A stretch of 29,638 nucleotides of DNA from assembly GCA_013329615.1 (NCBI GenBank), contig DUKA01000209.1:1-29638 (forward strand), read 5' to 3'. Position 1 is the stretch's first letter; every line of letters starts with the position of its first letter. The notes under the pieces were generated by a model. That model ran no database searches. It saw nothing but the letters and a program-made list of their open reading frames with translations, and was not told the origin of the DNA. The DNA comes from Candidatus Bathyarchaeota archaeon. Lineage in GTDB: Archaea > Thermoproteota > Bathyarchaeia > TCS64. Both the position numbers and the translations under genes were made by a program. Shown here in pieces: positions 7,143-14,696 of this stretch.

Positions 7143-8948
7143 CTACTCCTCTTCCTCGGGGTTCTCCTCGATCCAGCTGAACTTCTTCTGCAGCGTCGTC
7201 GGGTAGTAGCTGCGCCAATCGAAGCCCACCTTTCTGCCCCAGTCGTAGTAGACGCGTGGGTCGACGTAGTTCTTCAGGCTGGTGCCGAGGTTGTAGTCGC
7301 GGGTGATCTCCTGCGCCTCGACCTGCAGCCTCATGCGCTCGACGGTCTCCCTGTCGCGCCTCCGCTTCTCTTCGAGTTGCTTCTTCAGCTTGAGCGAGGA
7401 GGTGACGTATGTGTTCTTGAGCTTCCTGACGCGTTCGCGTGCCGATTTGGACGCCCTCTTAGCGGCTTCGAGCCTCTTCTTCGGCTGCTTGAGGTCGTCT
7501 CCAGCCGTCTCGGCTTCAGCGAGCTTGGTCCTCTGCTCCTCCTCCTTGGCGTCGGCTTCACCCAGCTTCTTCTCGGCGTCGGCGAGCTTCTCCCTGTATT
7601 TGTGCTCCTCCTCGGCGAGCTTGGCGCGTAGCGCCTTCTCGTCGCCGGTTGCCTTGGTTTCGAGCTGCCTGAGGCGAGTCTTCTTCTTGTCGAGGCTCTG
7701 TTGCCACGTCTTGGGGATGGTGCGTTTGTGGTTGCAGACGATGGCTGCCTCGAGGTTTGCGCGTAGGGCGGCTTGGCGCTTGAGGTAGTCGGGGTCGTCG
7801 GATTTGACGGTCTCCTTGTCGAGCCCGCCCCTGACTGCGTCGGTTGCGTAGAGGGTCCTGAAGACCTTGGCGCTGAGTCCCTCCATTATCTCCTTGAGGA
7901 AGTCGCCGACGTGTCCCGAGTTTATGCCCTCGAAGAGGCTCTCCTGGTCTGCCCCCTTGGCGAAGTCGCGCAGGTTCTGCACGACCTTCGGTGGGAGCTT
8001 GGCGGTGATGTTCATCGGCACCGAGTCCTTACCGAGGAAGTTGAATGTGACAGAGCCGTCGCCGTTGAAGCAGACGTGCTCGGGGCGGAGGGTTGAGGCG
8101 CCGACGGTGTCCGCCTCGTCTTCCTCGTCCTTCTCGTCGCCGACCCTGAACTTGAGGCGGTCGATGAGGTAGCAGACGGTCGCCGTTTTACGCCTCTTGA
8201 GGTCGGCGGTGGTGAGGTTGCCTTCTATGTGTACCTTGACCTCGTCGAGCTTCTCCTTTAGGGCACGCGCCTTCTCGTACTTCTCCATGTCCTTTTTCTG
8301 CTTGAGGAAGCTGGCGTCTCCGGGCCAGACATACTTTTTCTTGCCGCTGAGTTTGTCAGTCCAGCGTGCTATCCACATCGTACCCGGTTCCCAGACTATC
8401 GCCTTCCAGTTACCCGGGGGGTGTAGAGCATCCGGGCTGAGGTTGAGCTCAATGCCCTCATACTGGGGTCCGCGTTTCCACTTACCCCTCCACGGGTGCT
8501 GGCCGCGCCCCATGAATATGCTGTTGGGCTCTACGTTGTAGTTGCCCAGCTCCATGCGCTGCCCATCGACGGTGGCGTAGCCGTACTTCTCCTTGTTCGC
8601 CTCGCGCTGCGCCTTGCGTTCAGCCGCCTGCGCCTTCTTCACCTCGGGGGGCAGGGCGAGCTTCTCCTCGCGCTCCCTCTGCACGAGGCATACGATGTCC
8701 GAGAAGTCGACGTCCCCGGGGAGGAGGTTCAATCCAAGTGCCTTACCGAAGTCCTCGTGGAAATTCTCCGCGAATTTGGGGTCATCGACGTATGGCGTGC
8801 CCATCTTCTTGGCCCATGCGACGGTCATCTCCTCCTGCTCGTCGCTGAGACTCAGGGGTTGGCCCTTGATCCTGACGGTGAGGCCGCGTGTCTTGTACTT
8901 CGGTGGGACGATGACGCCGTTGTGGTGTAGTGTTTTCACGCTGTGCAC
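7143..8948 (-). CDS. DNA topoisomerase IB, eukaryote type
   Basis: Relaxes positive and negative supercoils through a 3'-phosphotyrosine intermediate, without ATP. Seen: 601 residues aligning throughout with the eukaryotic nuclear enzyme. It opens with HHNGVIVPPKYKTRGL and EEMTVAWAKKMG, then HPWRGKWKRG. The catalytic set is complete: Arg268 (DRLKFRVGDEK), Lys307 (FLGKDS), Arg364 (SAKVFRT), His407 (CNHKRTIPKTW) and the nucleophile Tyr561 in GTSLKNYVDPR. Residues about 415-550 form a highly charged coiled-coil linker, longer than the human one of roughly 77 residues. The long charged eukaryotic N-terminal tail is absent. Start: GTG at 8948, with another GTG at 8939; both suit the box at 8981-8989. 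By family knowledge archaeal Top1B is restricted to Thaumarchaeota and close relatives. Confidence 0.96.
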   Translation of the reverse strand: MHSVKTLHHNGVIVPPKYKTRGLTVRIKGQPLSLSDEQEEMTVAWAKKMGTPYVDDPKFAENFHEDFGKALGLNLLPGDVDFSDIVCLVQREREEKLALPPEVKKAQAAERKAQREANKEKYGYATVDGQRMELGNYNVEPNSIFMGRGQHPWRGKWKRGPQYEGIELNLSPDALHPPGNWKAIVWEPGTMWIARWTDKLSGKKKYVWPGDASFLKQKKDMEKYEKARALKEKLDEVKVHIEGNLTTADLKRRKTATVCYLIDRLKFRVGDEKDEEDEADTVGASTLRPEHVCFNGDGSVTFNFLGKDSVPMNITAKLPPKVVQNLRDFAKGADQESLFEGINSGHVGDFLKEIMEGLSAKVFRTLYATDAVRGGLDKETVKSDDPDYLKRQAALRANLEAAIVCNHKRTIPKTWQQSLDKKKTRLRQLETKATGDEKALRAKLAEEEHKYREKLADAEKKLGEADAKEEEQRTKLAEAETAGDDLKQPKKRLEAAKRASKSARERVRKLKNTYVTSSLKLKKQLEEKRRRDRETVERMRLQVEAQEITRDYNLGTSLKNYVDPRVYYDWGRKVGFDWRSYYPTTLQKKFSWIEENPEEEE

Positions 8949-8980
8949 CGGGGAGCTTTGATGAATACCCGGGGGCCCTG

Positions 8981-8989
8981 CTATAAAAA
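8981..8989 (-). promoter_or_regulatory. TATA-like box for topoisomerase IB (possibly bidirectional)
   Basis: Minus strand TTTTTATAG about 37 nt upstream of the GTG at 8948; predicts a leader of about 12 nt. CTATAAAAA on the plus strand could also serve the DUF1572 gene with a start near 9012, compatible with the ATG at 9046. Confidence 0.5.
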
Positions 8990-9045
8990 TTACCCAAAAA
9001 TGGGGGGCCGATCGGCTTCATCTAGCCCACCGTGGAGCCTTAATC

Positions 9046-9592
9046 ATGGCAAAGGATCGGGCGAATTATTCATCGAGAGGACGAAGGCGGAATGCTCAGC
9101 GCTCAAGAGGACCGTCGAGAAGGCGCTGGAGCAGGTAAATGATCAGGAGTTCTTCAAGAAACCGGGGGTGGAGTCGCATAGCATCGCGGCGCTGGTGAAG
9201 CATGTTGGAGGGACGCTGCGTAGCAGGTTCACTAACTTCCTGACCGAGGAGGGGGAGAAACCGGACAGGGACAGGGAGAACGAGTTCAACATCTTCGAGG
9301 GGGAGACGAGGGCGGTGCTGATGGAGAAGTGGGAGGACGGCGGGGGGAGGTTCTTCGCCACACTCGACGGGCTAAAGGGAGAGGACCTCACCCGCGATGT
9401 GCAGGTGCGTTGGAGGAAGCAGCCCGCCCTAGAGGGGGGCTCCAGCAGTCGATGCACGCCGCCCAGCACGGCGGCCAGATAATCTACCTAGCCAAACTCT
9501 ACAATGGCGAGGACTGGAAGTACCTCACCATCGCCAAGGGGAAGACCGACGAGTACAACGCGATGAGGCGCAGGCAAGCCGGAGTTAAGTAA
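9046..9592 (+). pseudogene. DUF1572/DinB-like four-helix protein, interrupted by frameshift(s)
   Basis: Seen: one frame gives ELFIERTKAECSALK, then IAALVKHVGGTLRSRFTNF, EEGEKPDRDRENEF and DGLKGEDLT up to about 9439. The rest of the same protein, LQQSMHAAQHGGQIIYLAKL and WKYLTIAKGKTDEYNA, continues in another frame to the stop at 9592. One extra G in the G6 run at 9434-9439 would join them. These pieces match the DUF1572 branch of the DinB superfamily, small metal-binding four-helix proteins; the metal-ligand His of VKHVGG and of AQHGGQ are both present. The upstream frame has only one late start (ATG 9000, unusual N-terminus). ATG at 9046 is in a third frame and would also join with one extra G near 9059-9061. 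It is either a recent pseudogene or carries sequence errors. The biochemical role of the family is unclear. Confidence 0.75.
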
Positions 9593-10160
9593 GCGCCCTC
9601 TCAAGCTCGCCGACGTTGAGCATCGCGCCGAAACGCTCCGCGGGTTTCCCACCGCGGAAGACTATGACCGTTGGCAAACCCATGACGTTGTACTCCTTCC
9701 ACGACTCCGTGTGGGTGACGTCCATATCGTAGAAGTCGGTGTGCCCCGCCTGCTTCTCGGCGAGTGCCTTGATCTGAGGCTTGAGGACCCTGCAGCTTGG
9801 ACAGCCCTCGCTGCTGAACAGTACGGTGACGGGCTTCTGGGACTTCAACACCTTGTCGGGGAAGTCGCCGTCGCTGATCGACGTGATTGCCTTGGAGTCT
9901 CCCCTGCTGAAGAGGCCCATTAGCTTCGATAGTGAGCTCGAGTACTTCTTGTAGGCGACCTGGTATCCGACATCCTCGATCGCCTTCTCGACGGCGGCGA
10001 GGGGCGTAGACTCGTCCATGGTGACCTTGAGGGTCTTCTTGAGGTAGTTGCCCTGTGCCTTGGTGACTCCGGGTACTTTCAGGACCGACCTCTCTAGGGT
10101 GACGACGCATGTTGGGCAGTCCATGCGGGTGATGGCGATCTCCTTGGTGACCTCGGGCAT
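9585..10160 (-). CDS. Heavy-metal-associated (HMA) domain fused to a thioredoxin-like domain
   Basis: Seen: 191 residues with two domains. Residues 1-75 are an HMA/CopZ-like metal-binding fold with the Cys pair at 15-18 in RMDCPTCVVTLE and a typical VPGVTKAQ and DVGYQV. A short linker (SSSLSKLMGLFSRGD) leads to a thioredoxin-like domain at about 95-191 with the redox motif CPSC at 120-123 and the cis-proline region MGLPTVIVF. Start: ATG at 10160 lies 2 nt after the stop of the copper ATPase; the frame continues upstream to 10271 but those residues are out-of-frame ATPase coding. Inferred role: cytoplasmic copper chaperone with a thiol-redox module that loads or unloads the ATPase or reduces metal-oxidised cysteines. 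It overlaps the convergent DUF1572 gene by 8 nt. Confidence 0.88.
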   Translation of the reverse strand: MPEVTKEIAITRMDCPTCVVTLERSVLKVPGVTKAQGNYLKKTLKVTMDESTPLAAVEKAIEDVGYQVAYKKYSSSLSKLMGLFSRGDSKAITSISDGDFPDKVLKSQKPVTVLFSSEGCPSCRVLKPQIKALAEKQAGHTDFYDMDVTHTESWKEYNVMGLPTVIVFRGGKPAERFGAMLNVGELERALT

Positions 10161-10162
10161 GG

Positions 10163-12232
10163 CTAGTCCCTCGGCTTCCACCTGCGGAGCAGTAGGCTGT
10201 TCGTGACGACGGTTATGCTGCTCATCGCCATGGCACCCGCTGCGAATATGGGGTTCATCTGTATGCCCCACGGGATGAGTACGCCCGCCGCGACGGGTAT
10301 GAGGGCGGTGTTGTAGAAGAACGCCCAGAAGAGGTTCTGCCTGATCTTCGAGTATGTGCGCTTGCTGAGCTCGATGGCGGTCGATACATCCATCAGGTTG
10401 TTGCGGATGAGCACGATGCCTCCGCTCTCGACGGCGACGTCTGTGCCGCTGCCCAGGGCGATGCCCACGTCCGAGGCGGCGAGGGCAGGCGCGTCGTTCA
10501 CCCCATCGCCCACCATCGCGGTGACGAGTCCCTCCTTCTGCAGGTCCTTGACTACACTGACCTTGTCCTCGGGCAGGACTTCGGCGCGGTACTCATCTAT
10601 ACCCACCTGCTTAGCGATGGCCTCGGCTGTGCGCTTGTTGTCGCCCGTGATCATGACCACCTTGAGGCCCATGTCCCTGAGCCTCTTCACGGCGGCAGGG
10701 GCGTTGTCCTTGATCTGGTCGGCGACGGCGATGATGCCGGTGACCACGCCGTTTACTGAGACGAATGCGAGGGTCTTGCCCTGATCGTATAGGGCGTCGG
10801 CCTTCGCCTTGATGTCGGCGGAGAACTCTGCCTTTATCTCCTCCATGAGGCGGCTCGTTCCGACGACGTAGTGCTTCCTCGCTATGTCGCCCTTGACGCC
10901 GCGGCCAGCGAGGGCCTCGAAGTTCTTCGGCTCCACGAGCTTGAGCCCCTTCTTCTCCGCCTCCTTGACGACGGCGGATGCGATTGGGTGTTCGCTGAGC
11001 TTCTCGAGGCTGGCGGCCTTGGCGAGGAAGTCGTCGGGGTCATCGGCGACGATGTCGGTGACGGCTATCTCACCCTTCGTGAGTGTGCCGGTCTTGTCGA
11101 AGGCGACGGCCTGGAGGCTGCGCGCCTTTTCGAGGAACTCGCCGTTCTTGATGAGTATGCCGTTCTGTGCGCCTAGGCCGGCTCCGACGAGTATGGCGGT
11201 GGGCGTTGCTATCCCCATGGCGCAGGGGCACGCGACTATGACGACCGCGACGAAGGCCGTGAAGGCCACGCCGAAGCCCGCGCCGATGACGTAGTACCAG
11301 CCTAGGAAGGCTAGTGTGGCTATGATGAGGACGGCGGGGGTGAAGTATGCGGCGACCTGGTCCGCGAGGCGCTGAATCGGTGCCTTGCTGAGCTGCGCCT
11401 CCTCGACCATCTGGACGATCTGCTGGAGGGTCGTGTTCATCCCTATCTTGGTGACGTCCATCTTGAAGCTGCCCTCCCTGTTGATGGTGCCGCCGATGAC
11501 CTCGTCCCCCATCTTCTTGGAGACTGGAACGCTCTCGCCGGTGATCATGCTCTCGTCGATGCTGCTTGCGCCGTCGATTATGACGCCGTCGAGGGGGACA
11601 CGCTCGCCGGGCTTGACGCGTAGGATGTCCATCGGCATGATTGTCTCTATACCGACCTCCTCCTCTGCGCCGTCCTCGCGAATTATACGCGCCATGGGCG
11701 GCTGCAGGTCGAGGAGCTTACGGACCGCTTCACTTGCCCTTCCTCGGGCGACCTCTTCGAGGTACTTGCCGATGAGTATGAGGCCGAGTATCATGGCGGC
11801 TGCGTCAAAGTATACGTCCATGCTCGGCGCCCACATCGGGAAGAGGACGACGAAGGCACTGTAGCCGTAGGCGGTCGTTGTGCCGATGACGATGAGAGTG
11901 TCCATGTTGGCTGTCCGCGCCTTCAACGCGCCCCATGCGCCGCGGTAGTAGCGCCAACCCGCAATGAACTGCACGGGCGTCGCGAGCAGCAACCCCCAGA
12001 TGTGGTGGCTGAACAGCGGCGGGTTCGGGATGAACATCATTATCATCAGTATGATGCCGAGTGTCAGGCTGAATGCGGCGAGGTTCCTGAGCTTCTTCAG
12101 CTCCACGTCGGGCTGCTGGAAGGTCAGCATGCAGCCCTCGCTGCAGAAGTAGTAGGTCTTGCCCCCCTGCTCGACCTTGAAGGCGGCGTGCTCCTCATCG
12201 ACGTGCATCCCACAAACGGGGTCGCGTGCCAA
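10163..12232 (-). CDS. Copper-exporting P1B-type ATPase with N-terminal YHS domain
   Basis: Seen: 689 residues. A YHS metal-binding domain at 1-40 (DPVCGM with Cys7, and YYFCSEGC with Cys30 and Cys34) replaces the usual N-terminal HMA domain. After the first membrane helices come TGES (about 231-234), the membrane motif CPC at 335-337 (ACPCAMGIATPT), the phosphorylated Asp379 in DKTGT, the SEHPIAS nucleotide-binding His-Pro and GDGVNDAPALA. The last helices contain FFYNTALIP and MSSITVVTNSLLL. CPC together with YN and M..S is the Cu(I)-type P1B-1 signature. Start: TTG at 12232 puts the YHS domain at the very N-terminus; a box at 12267-12274 gives a leader of about 12 nt. It is the first gene of an operon with the HMA-thioredoxin fusion. 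Confidence 0.95.
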   Translation of the reverse strand: MARDPVCGMHVDEEHAAFKVEQGGKTYYFCSEGCMLTFQQPDVELKKLRNLAAFSLTLGIILMIMMFIPNPPLFSHHIWGLLLATPVQFIAGWRYYRGAWGALKARTANMDTLIVIGTTTAYGYSAFVVLFPMWAPSMDVYFDAAAMILGLILIGKYLEEVARGRASEAVRKLLDLQPPMARIIREDGAEEEVGIETIMPMDILRVKPGERVPLDGVIIDGASSIDESMITGESVPVSKKMGDEVIGGTINREGSFKMDVTKIGMNTTLQQIVQMVEEAQLSKAPIQRLADQVAAYFTPAVLIIATLAFLGWYYVIGAGFGVAFTAFVAVVIVACPCAMGIATPTAILVGAGLGAQNGILIKNGEFLEKARSLQAVAFDKTGTLTKGEIAVTDIVADDPDDFLAKAASLEKLSEHPIASAVVKEAEKKGLKLVEPKNFEALAGRGVKGDIARKHYVVGTSRLMEEIKAEFSADIKAKADALYDQGKTLAFVSVNGVVTGIIAVADQIKDNAPAAVKRLRDMGLKVVMITGDNKRTAEAIAKQVGIDEYRAEVLPEDKVSVVKDLQKEGLVTAMVGDGVNDAPALAASDVGIALGSGTDVAVESGGIVLIRNNLMDVSTAIELSKRTYSKIRQNLFWAFFYNTALIPVAAGVLIPWGIQMNPIFAAGAMAMSSITVVTNSLLLRRWKPRD

Positions 12233-12266
12233 CTGTACTCACTGAGGCAACGGGGGAACCGCCCCT

Positions 12267-12274
12267 TTTAAGCA
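12267..12274 (-). promoter_or_regulatory. TATA-like box for the copper ATPase operon
   Basis: Minus strand GCTTAAAA followed by GGGGCGG, about 38 nt upstream of the TTG at 12232. No obvious copper-repressor operator was recognised around it. Confidence 0.45.
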
Positions 12275-12281
12275 ATCAGCG

Positions 12282-12287
12282 AAAAAA
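12282..12287 (-). terminator. T-run terminator after the methionyl-tRNA synthetase gene
   Basis: On the minus strand, 20 nt past the stop codon, CCCC is followed by six T. Archaeal RNA polymerase terminates on such T-runs without needing a hairpin, and none is evident here. Confidence 0.5.
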
Positions 12288-12307
12288 GGGGTATATTAGG
12301 GTTAGGA

Positions 12308-14440
12308 TTACCTGATCTTGCCCTCGATGCCCTTGTCGACCTTTACCGGCCCCTTCTCGGTGCCCAGTAGCTTGCCGTTGACGTAGGCCTTCCCCGCCTT
12401 CGCCTCTAGGGTGAGGGCTGCGATGTCCCCGATCTCTATCTGTGGCGCTCCCTTGCCGGAGATGCCCTCGGCTGTGACCTGCGTGCCCGCTGGGCTGTCG
12501 GAGGCGTTTAGGACGCCTACGACGCTGCCCGAGTCCGCAGCGAGGAGCATGCCCTGGCTGAGTTCTCCCCTCAGCTTCGCAGACTTCAGATTCGTGACCA
12601 CGACGAGGTGCTTACCCAGCAACTCCTCCTTGGGGTAGTAGGGCTTCAACCCGGCGCAGAGCTGCCTCTGCTCCGAGCCGAGATCTATCTTGAGGACGTA
12701 GAGCTTGTCGGCCTGCGGGTGGTCGTTGACCTCAGTGACGACGGCGACGTGGAGATCGAGCGCCGCGGCACCCGTGGGCTTCGTTGGCTTCTCCTCATTC
12801 TTCTCCTCCTGCTTAGCCTCGCCGTGCTTCTTGAGGACGATTGGGTCGATCTTGCGGAGGATAATCTTCGCCCCGGCAATCTTGTGGTTCTCGACGACGC
12901 TGTCGACGTCCGCCCACTTGAGGGCGGTCAAGCCGAGCTGCTCCTCGACCTTGGCGGCGAAGACTGGAGTGATGGGCTTCATGAGTATCGCCACCGTCTT
13001 GACGATGTTGACGCAGTCGGTGAGCACTCTCTGCGCCTTCTCCTTATCCGTCTTCACCAGCTCCCACGGCTGGTTGTCCTGGAAGTACCTGTTGCCAAGT
13101 GTGCTGATCTCCAGCGTCTTCGCCACTGCCTCGCGGAAGTTGTAATCGTAGTAGCTGTCGCTGACTCCCTCGGCCTTCTTCGCCACGTCGGCGAGTAGCT
13201 CCTTGTTGAGCGTCGTGGATACTGTGCTGTCGAAGTTCTTGTCGAGGAAGCTGAGAGTCCTGTAGACGAGGTTGGCGATGTTACTGACTAGCTCGTTGTT
13301 CACCTTATCTTGGAGCGTCTTGAGGTCGAGGTCGATGTCGGTCATACTGTGGCCTAGGTTTGCGGCGTAGAAGTATCGGAGTAGCTCGGGATCGAGGAGG
13401 TCGGCGAACTCGCGGCCAGTGAGGAAGGTGCCGCGGCTCTTGCTCATCTTCTCCCCGTTGACGTTGAGGAAGCCGTGTACGACGATGTTGTCGGGCACAT
13501 GGAACCCGCTGCCCATGAGGACTGCGGGCCAGAAGAGGAGGTGGAAGTAGATGATGTCCTTCCCGATGACGTGGACGATCGTCGAGTCTTCGCCGAGCCA
13601 GATGTCTTCCGCCGTGAAATTCTTACCCTTACAGTAGTGCGCGGTGGACGCCATGTAGCCTATGGGGGCGTCGAGCCAGACGTAGAAGTACTTGTTCTCC
13701 TCGCCGGGTATCTTGAAGCCGAAGTAGGGGCCGTCCCTGCTTATGCACCAGTCCTGGAGCCCCTGATCGACCCAGCTGAGTATCTGGTTCCTGATCTCGG
13801 GCTGTAGGTTCTTGTTGCTGTTGAGCCAGGCGCGTAGCTTGTCGCTGAAGTCGTTTAGGCGGAAGAAGTAGTGGCGGCTTGGCCTCCTGATTGGCTTGGA
13901 GCCGCATATGCTGCAGTAAGGCTCGACGAGGTCGATTGTGCTGTATGCGGCGCCGCACTTCTCGCAGACGTCGCCGTACTGATCCTTCGCACCACACTTG
14001 GGGCACGTGCCCTTAACGTACCTGTCGGGGAGGTACCGCTTGCAGTTCTCGCAATAGGTGAGTTCGATGTCCTTCGTGTATATGTGCCCCGCGTCCTGCA
14101 GGCGCTTGAAGATGAACTCCGTGTAGTGCCTGTTTTCGGGACTATGGGTCGTGTAGTAGCTGTCGTAGTCGATGAGGTAGCGCTTGTAGTCTTCCTCGTG
14201 TTCCTTCGCCCACTTGGCGATGAACTGCTCGGGGGTGACGCCCTGCTTGGCGGCGGATATCTCTATGGGTGCGCCGTGGGTATCCTCGGCGCCGCAGTAG
14301 AACGCGTCGTGGCCCCGCAGCTTGAGGAATCTGACGTAGATGTCTGTCTGCGTGTTCTCCAGCAGGTGGCCTATGTGAACCGAGTTGTTGGCGTAGATGA
14401 GCGCCGATGTTACCAGTACCTTCTTCTTGAACTCCTTCAT
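12308..14440 (-). CDS. metG: Methionyl-tRNA synthetase with C-terminal tRNA-binding (EMAP-II-like) domain
   Basis: Charges tRNA-Met with methionine in the cytoplasm. Seen: 710 residues. The class I Rossmann core has HIGH at 22-25 (SVHIGHLLENTQTD) and KMSKS at 331-335. The connective insert carries four CxxC knuckles (Cys130/133, 146/149, 159/162, 176/179), meaning two zinc sites. The anticodon-binding helical domain follows, then a Lys/Glu-rich linker near 545-560. From about 563 an OB-fold tRNA-binding domain runs to the end (NDHPQADKLYVLKIDLG, GKHLVVVTNLKSAKLRG). Many archaea encode this last module separately, so the fusion is a real feature. ATG at 14440 is preceded by GGGGGGAG. It stands alone between its own promoter and a T-run terminator. 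Confidence 0.97.
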   Translation of the reverse strand: MKEFKKKVLVTSALIYANNSVHIGHLLENTQTDIYVRFLKLRGHDAFYCGAEDTHGAPIEISAAKQGVTPEQFIAKWAKEHEEDYKRYLIDYDSYYTTHSPENRHYTEFIFKRLQDAGHIYTKDIELTYCENCKRYLPDRYVKGTCPKCGAKDQYGDVCEKCGAAYSTIDLVEPYCSICGSKPIRRPSRHYFFRLNDFSDKLRAWLNSNKNLQPEIRNQILSWVDQGLQDWCISRDGPYFGFKIPGEENKYFYVWLDAPIGYMASTAHYCKGKNFTAEDIWLGEDSTIVHVIGKDIIYFHLLFWPAVLMGSGFHVPDNIVVHGFLNVNGEKMSKSRGTFLTGREFADLLDPELLRYFYAANLGHSMTDIDLDLKTLQDKVNNELVSNIANLVYRTLSFLDKNFDSTVSTTLNKELLADVAKKAEGVSDSYYDYNFREAVAKTLEISTLGNRYFQDNQPWELVKTDKEKAQRVLTDCVNIVKTVAILMKPITPVFAAKVEEQLGLTALKWADVDSVVENHKIAGAKIILRKIDPIVLKKHGEAKQEEKNEEKPTKPTGAAALDLHVAVVTEVNDHPQADKLYVLKIDLGSEQRQLCAGLKPYYPKEELLGKHLVVVTNLKSAKLRGELSQGMLLAADSGSVVGVLNASDSPAGTQVTAEGISGKGAPQIEIGDIAALTLEAKAGKAYVNGKLLGTEKGPVKVDKGIEGKIR

Positions 14441-14484
14441 GGCTGACTCCCCCCGAAGTTTTTGATCGAATAGCCGGTTAGGGC

Positions 14485-14492
14485 TATTAAAA
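14485..14492 (-). promoter_or_regulatory. TATA-like box for metG
   Basis: Minus strand TTTTAATA about 48 nt before the ATG; predicts a leader of about 22 nt carrying the GGGGGGAG ribosome-binding site. Just inside the transcript lies an imperfect inverted repeat, TAGCC(...)GGCTA, at 14471-14487. Confidence 0.45.
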
Positions 14493-14654
14493 CACGTTGC
14501 CCCGGCTCGACCGGGAGCGTCCGAGCGATCTCAATTCTTCCTGTGAGTTTTGATCCCTTGTAACAGCCTTCTTACGGTATATAAAACTCTGTTTCTCCTC
14601 GGGGAAACGCGGGTGGCTCACTTTCACCCGACTTCCCTGAAAGCCGGCGCTTCA

Positions 14655-14662
14655 CTTATATG
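14655..14662 (+). promoter_or_regulatory. TATA-like box for the UvrA-like gene
   Basis: CTTATATG about 38 nt upstream of the ATG at 14697; predicts a leader of about 13 nt that just includes GAGGGG (14686-14691). It rules out the in-frame upstream start at 14550. Confidence 0.5.
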
Positions 14663-14696
14663 CCCGAGCCAAGGCACCGCGATCAGAGGGGCTCAA

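Noticed and set aside
10161..10271. 37-residue N-terminal extension of the HMA-thioredoxin protein
   Set aside because: It is an out-of-frame reading of the end of the copper ATPase; ATG 10160 matches the HMA domain start.
14550..14696. N-terminal extension of 49 residues on the UvrA-like protein
   Set aside because: ATG 14697 has a good ribosome-binding site and a TATA-like box between the two candidate starts, and the family begins at this ATG.
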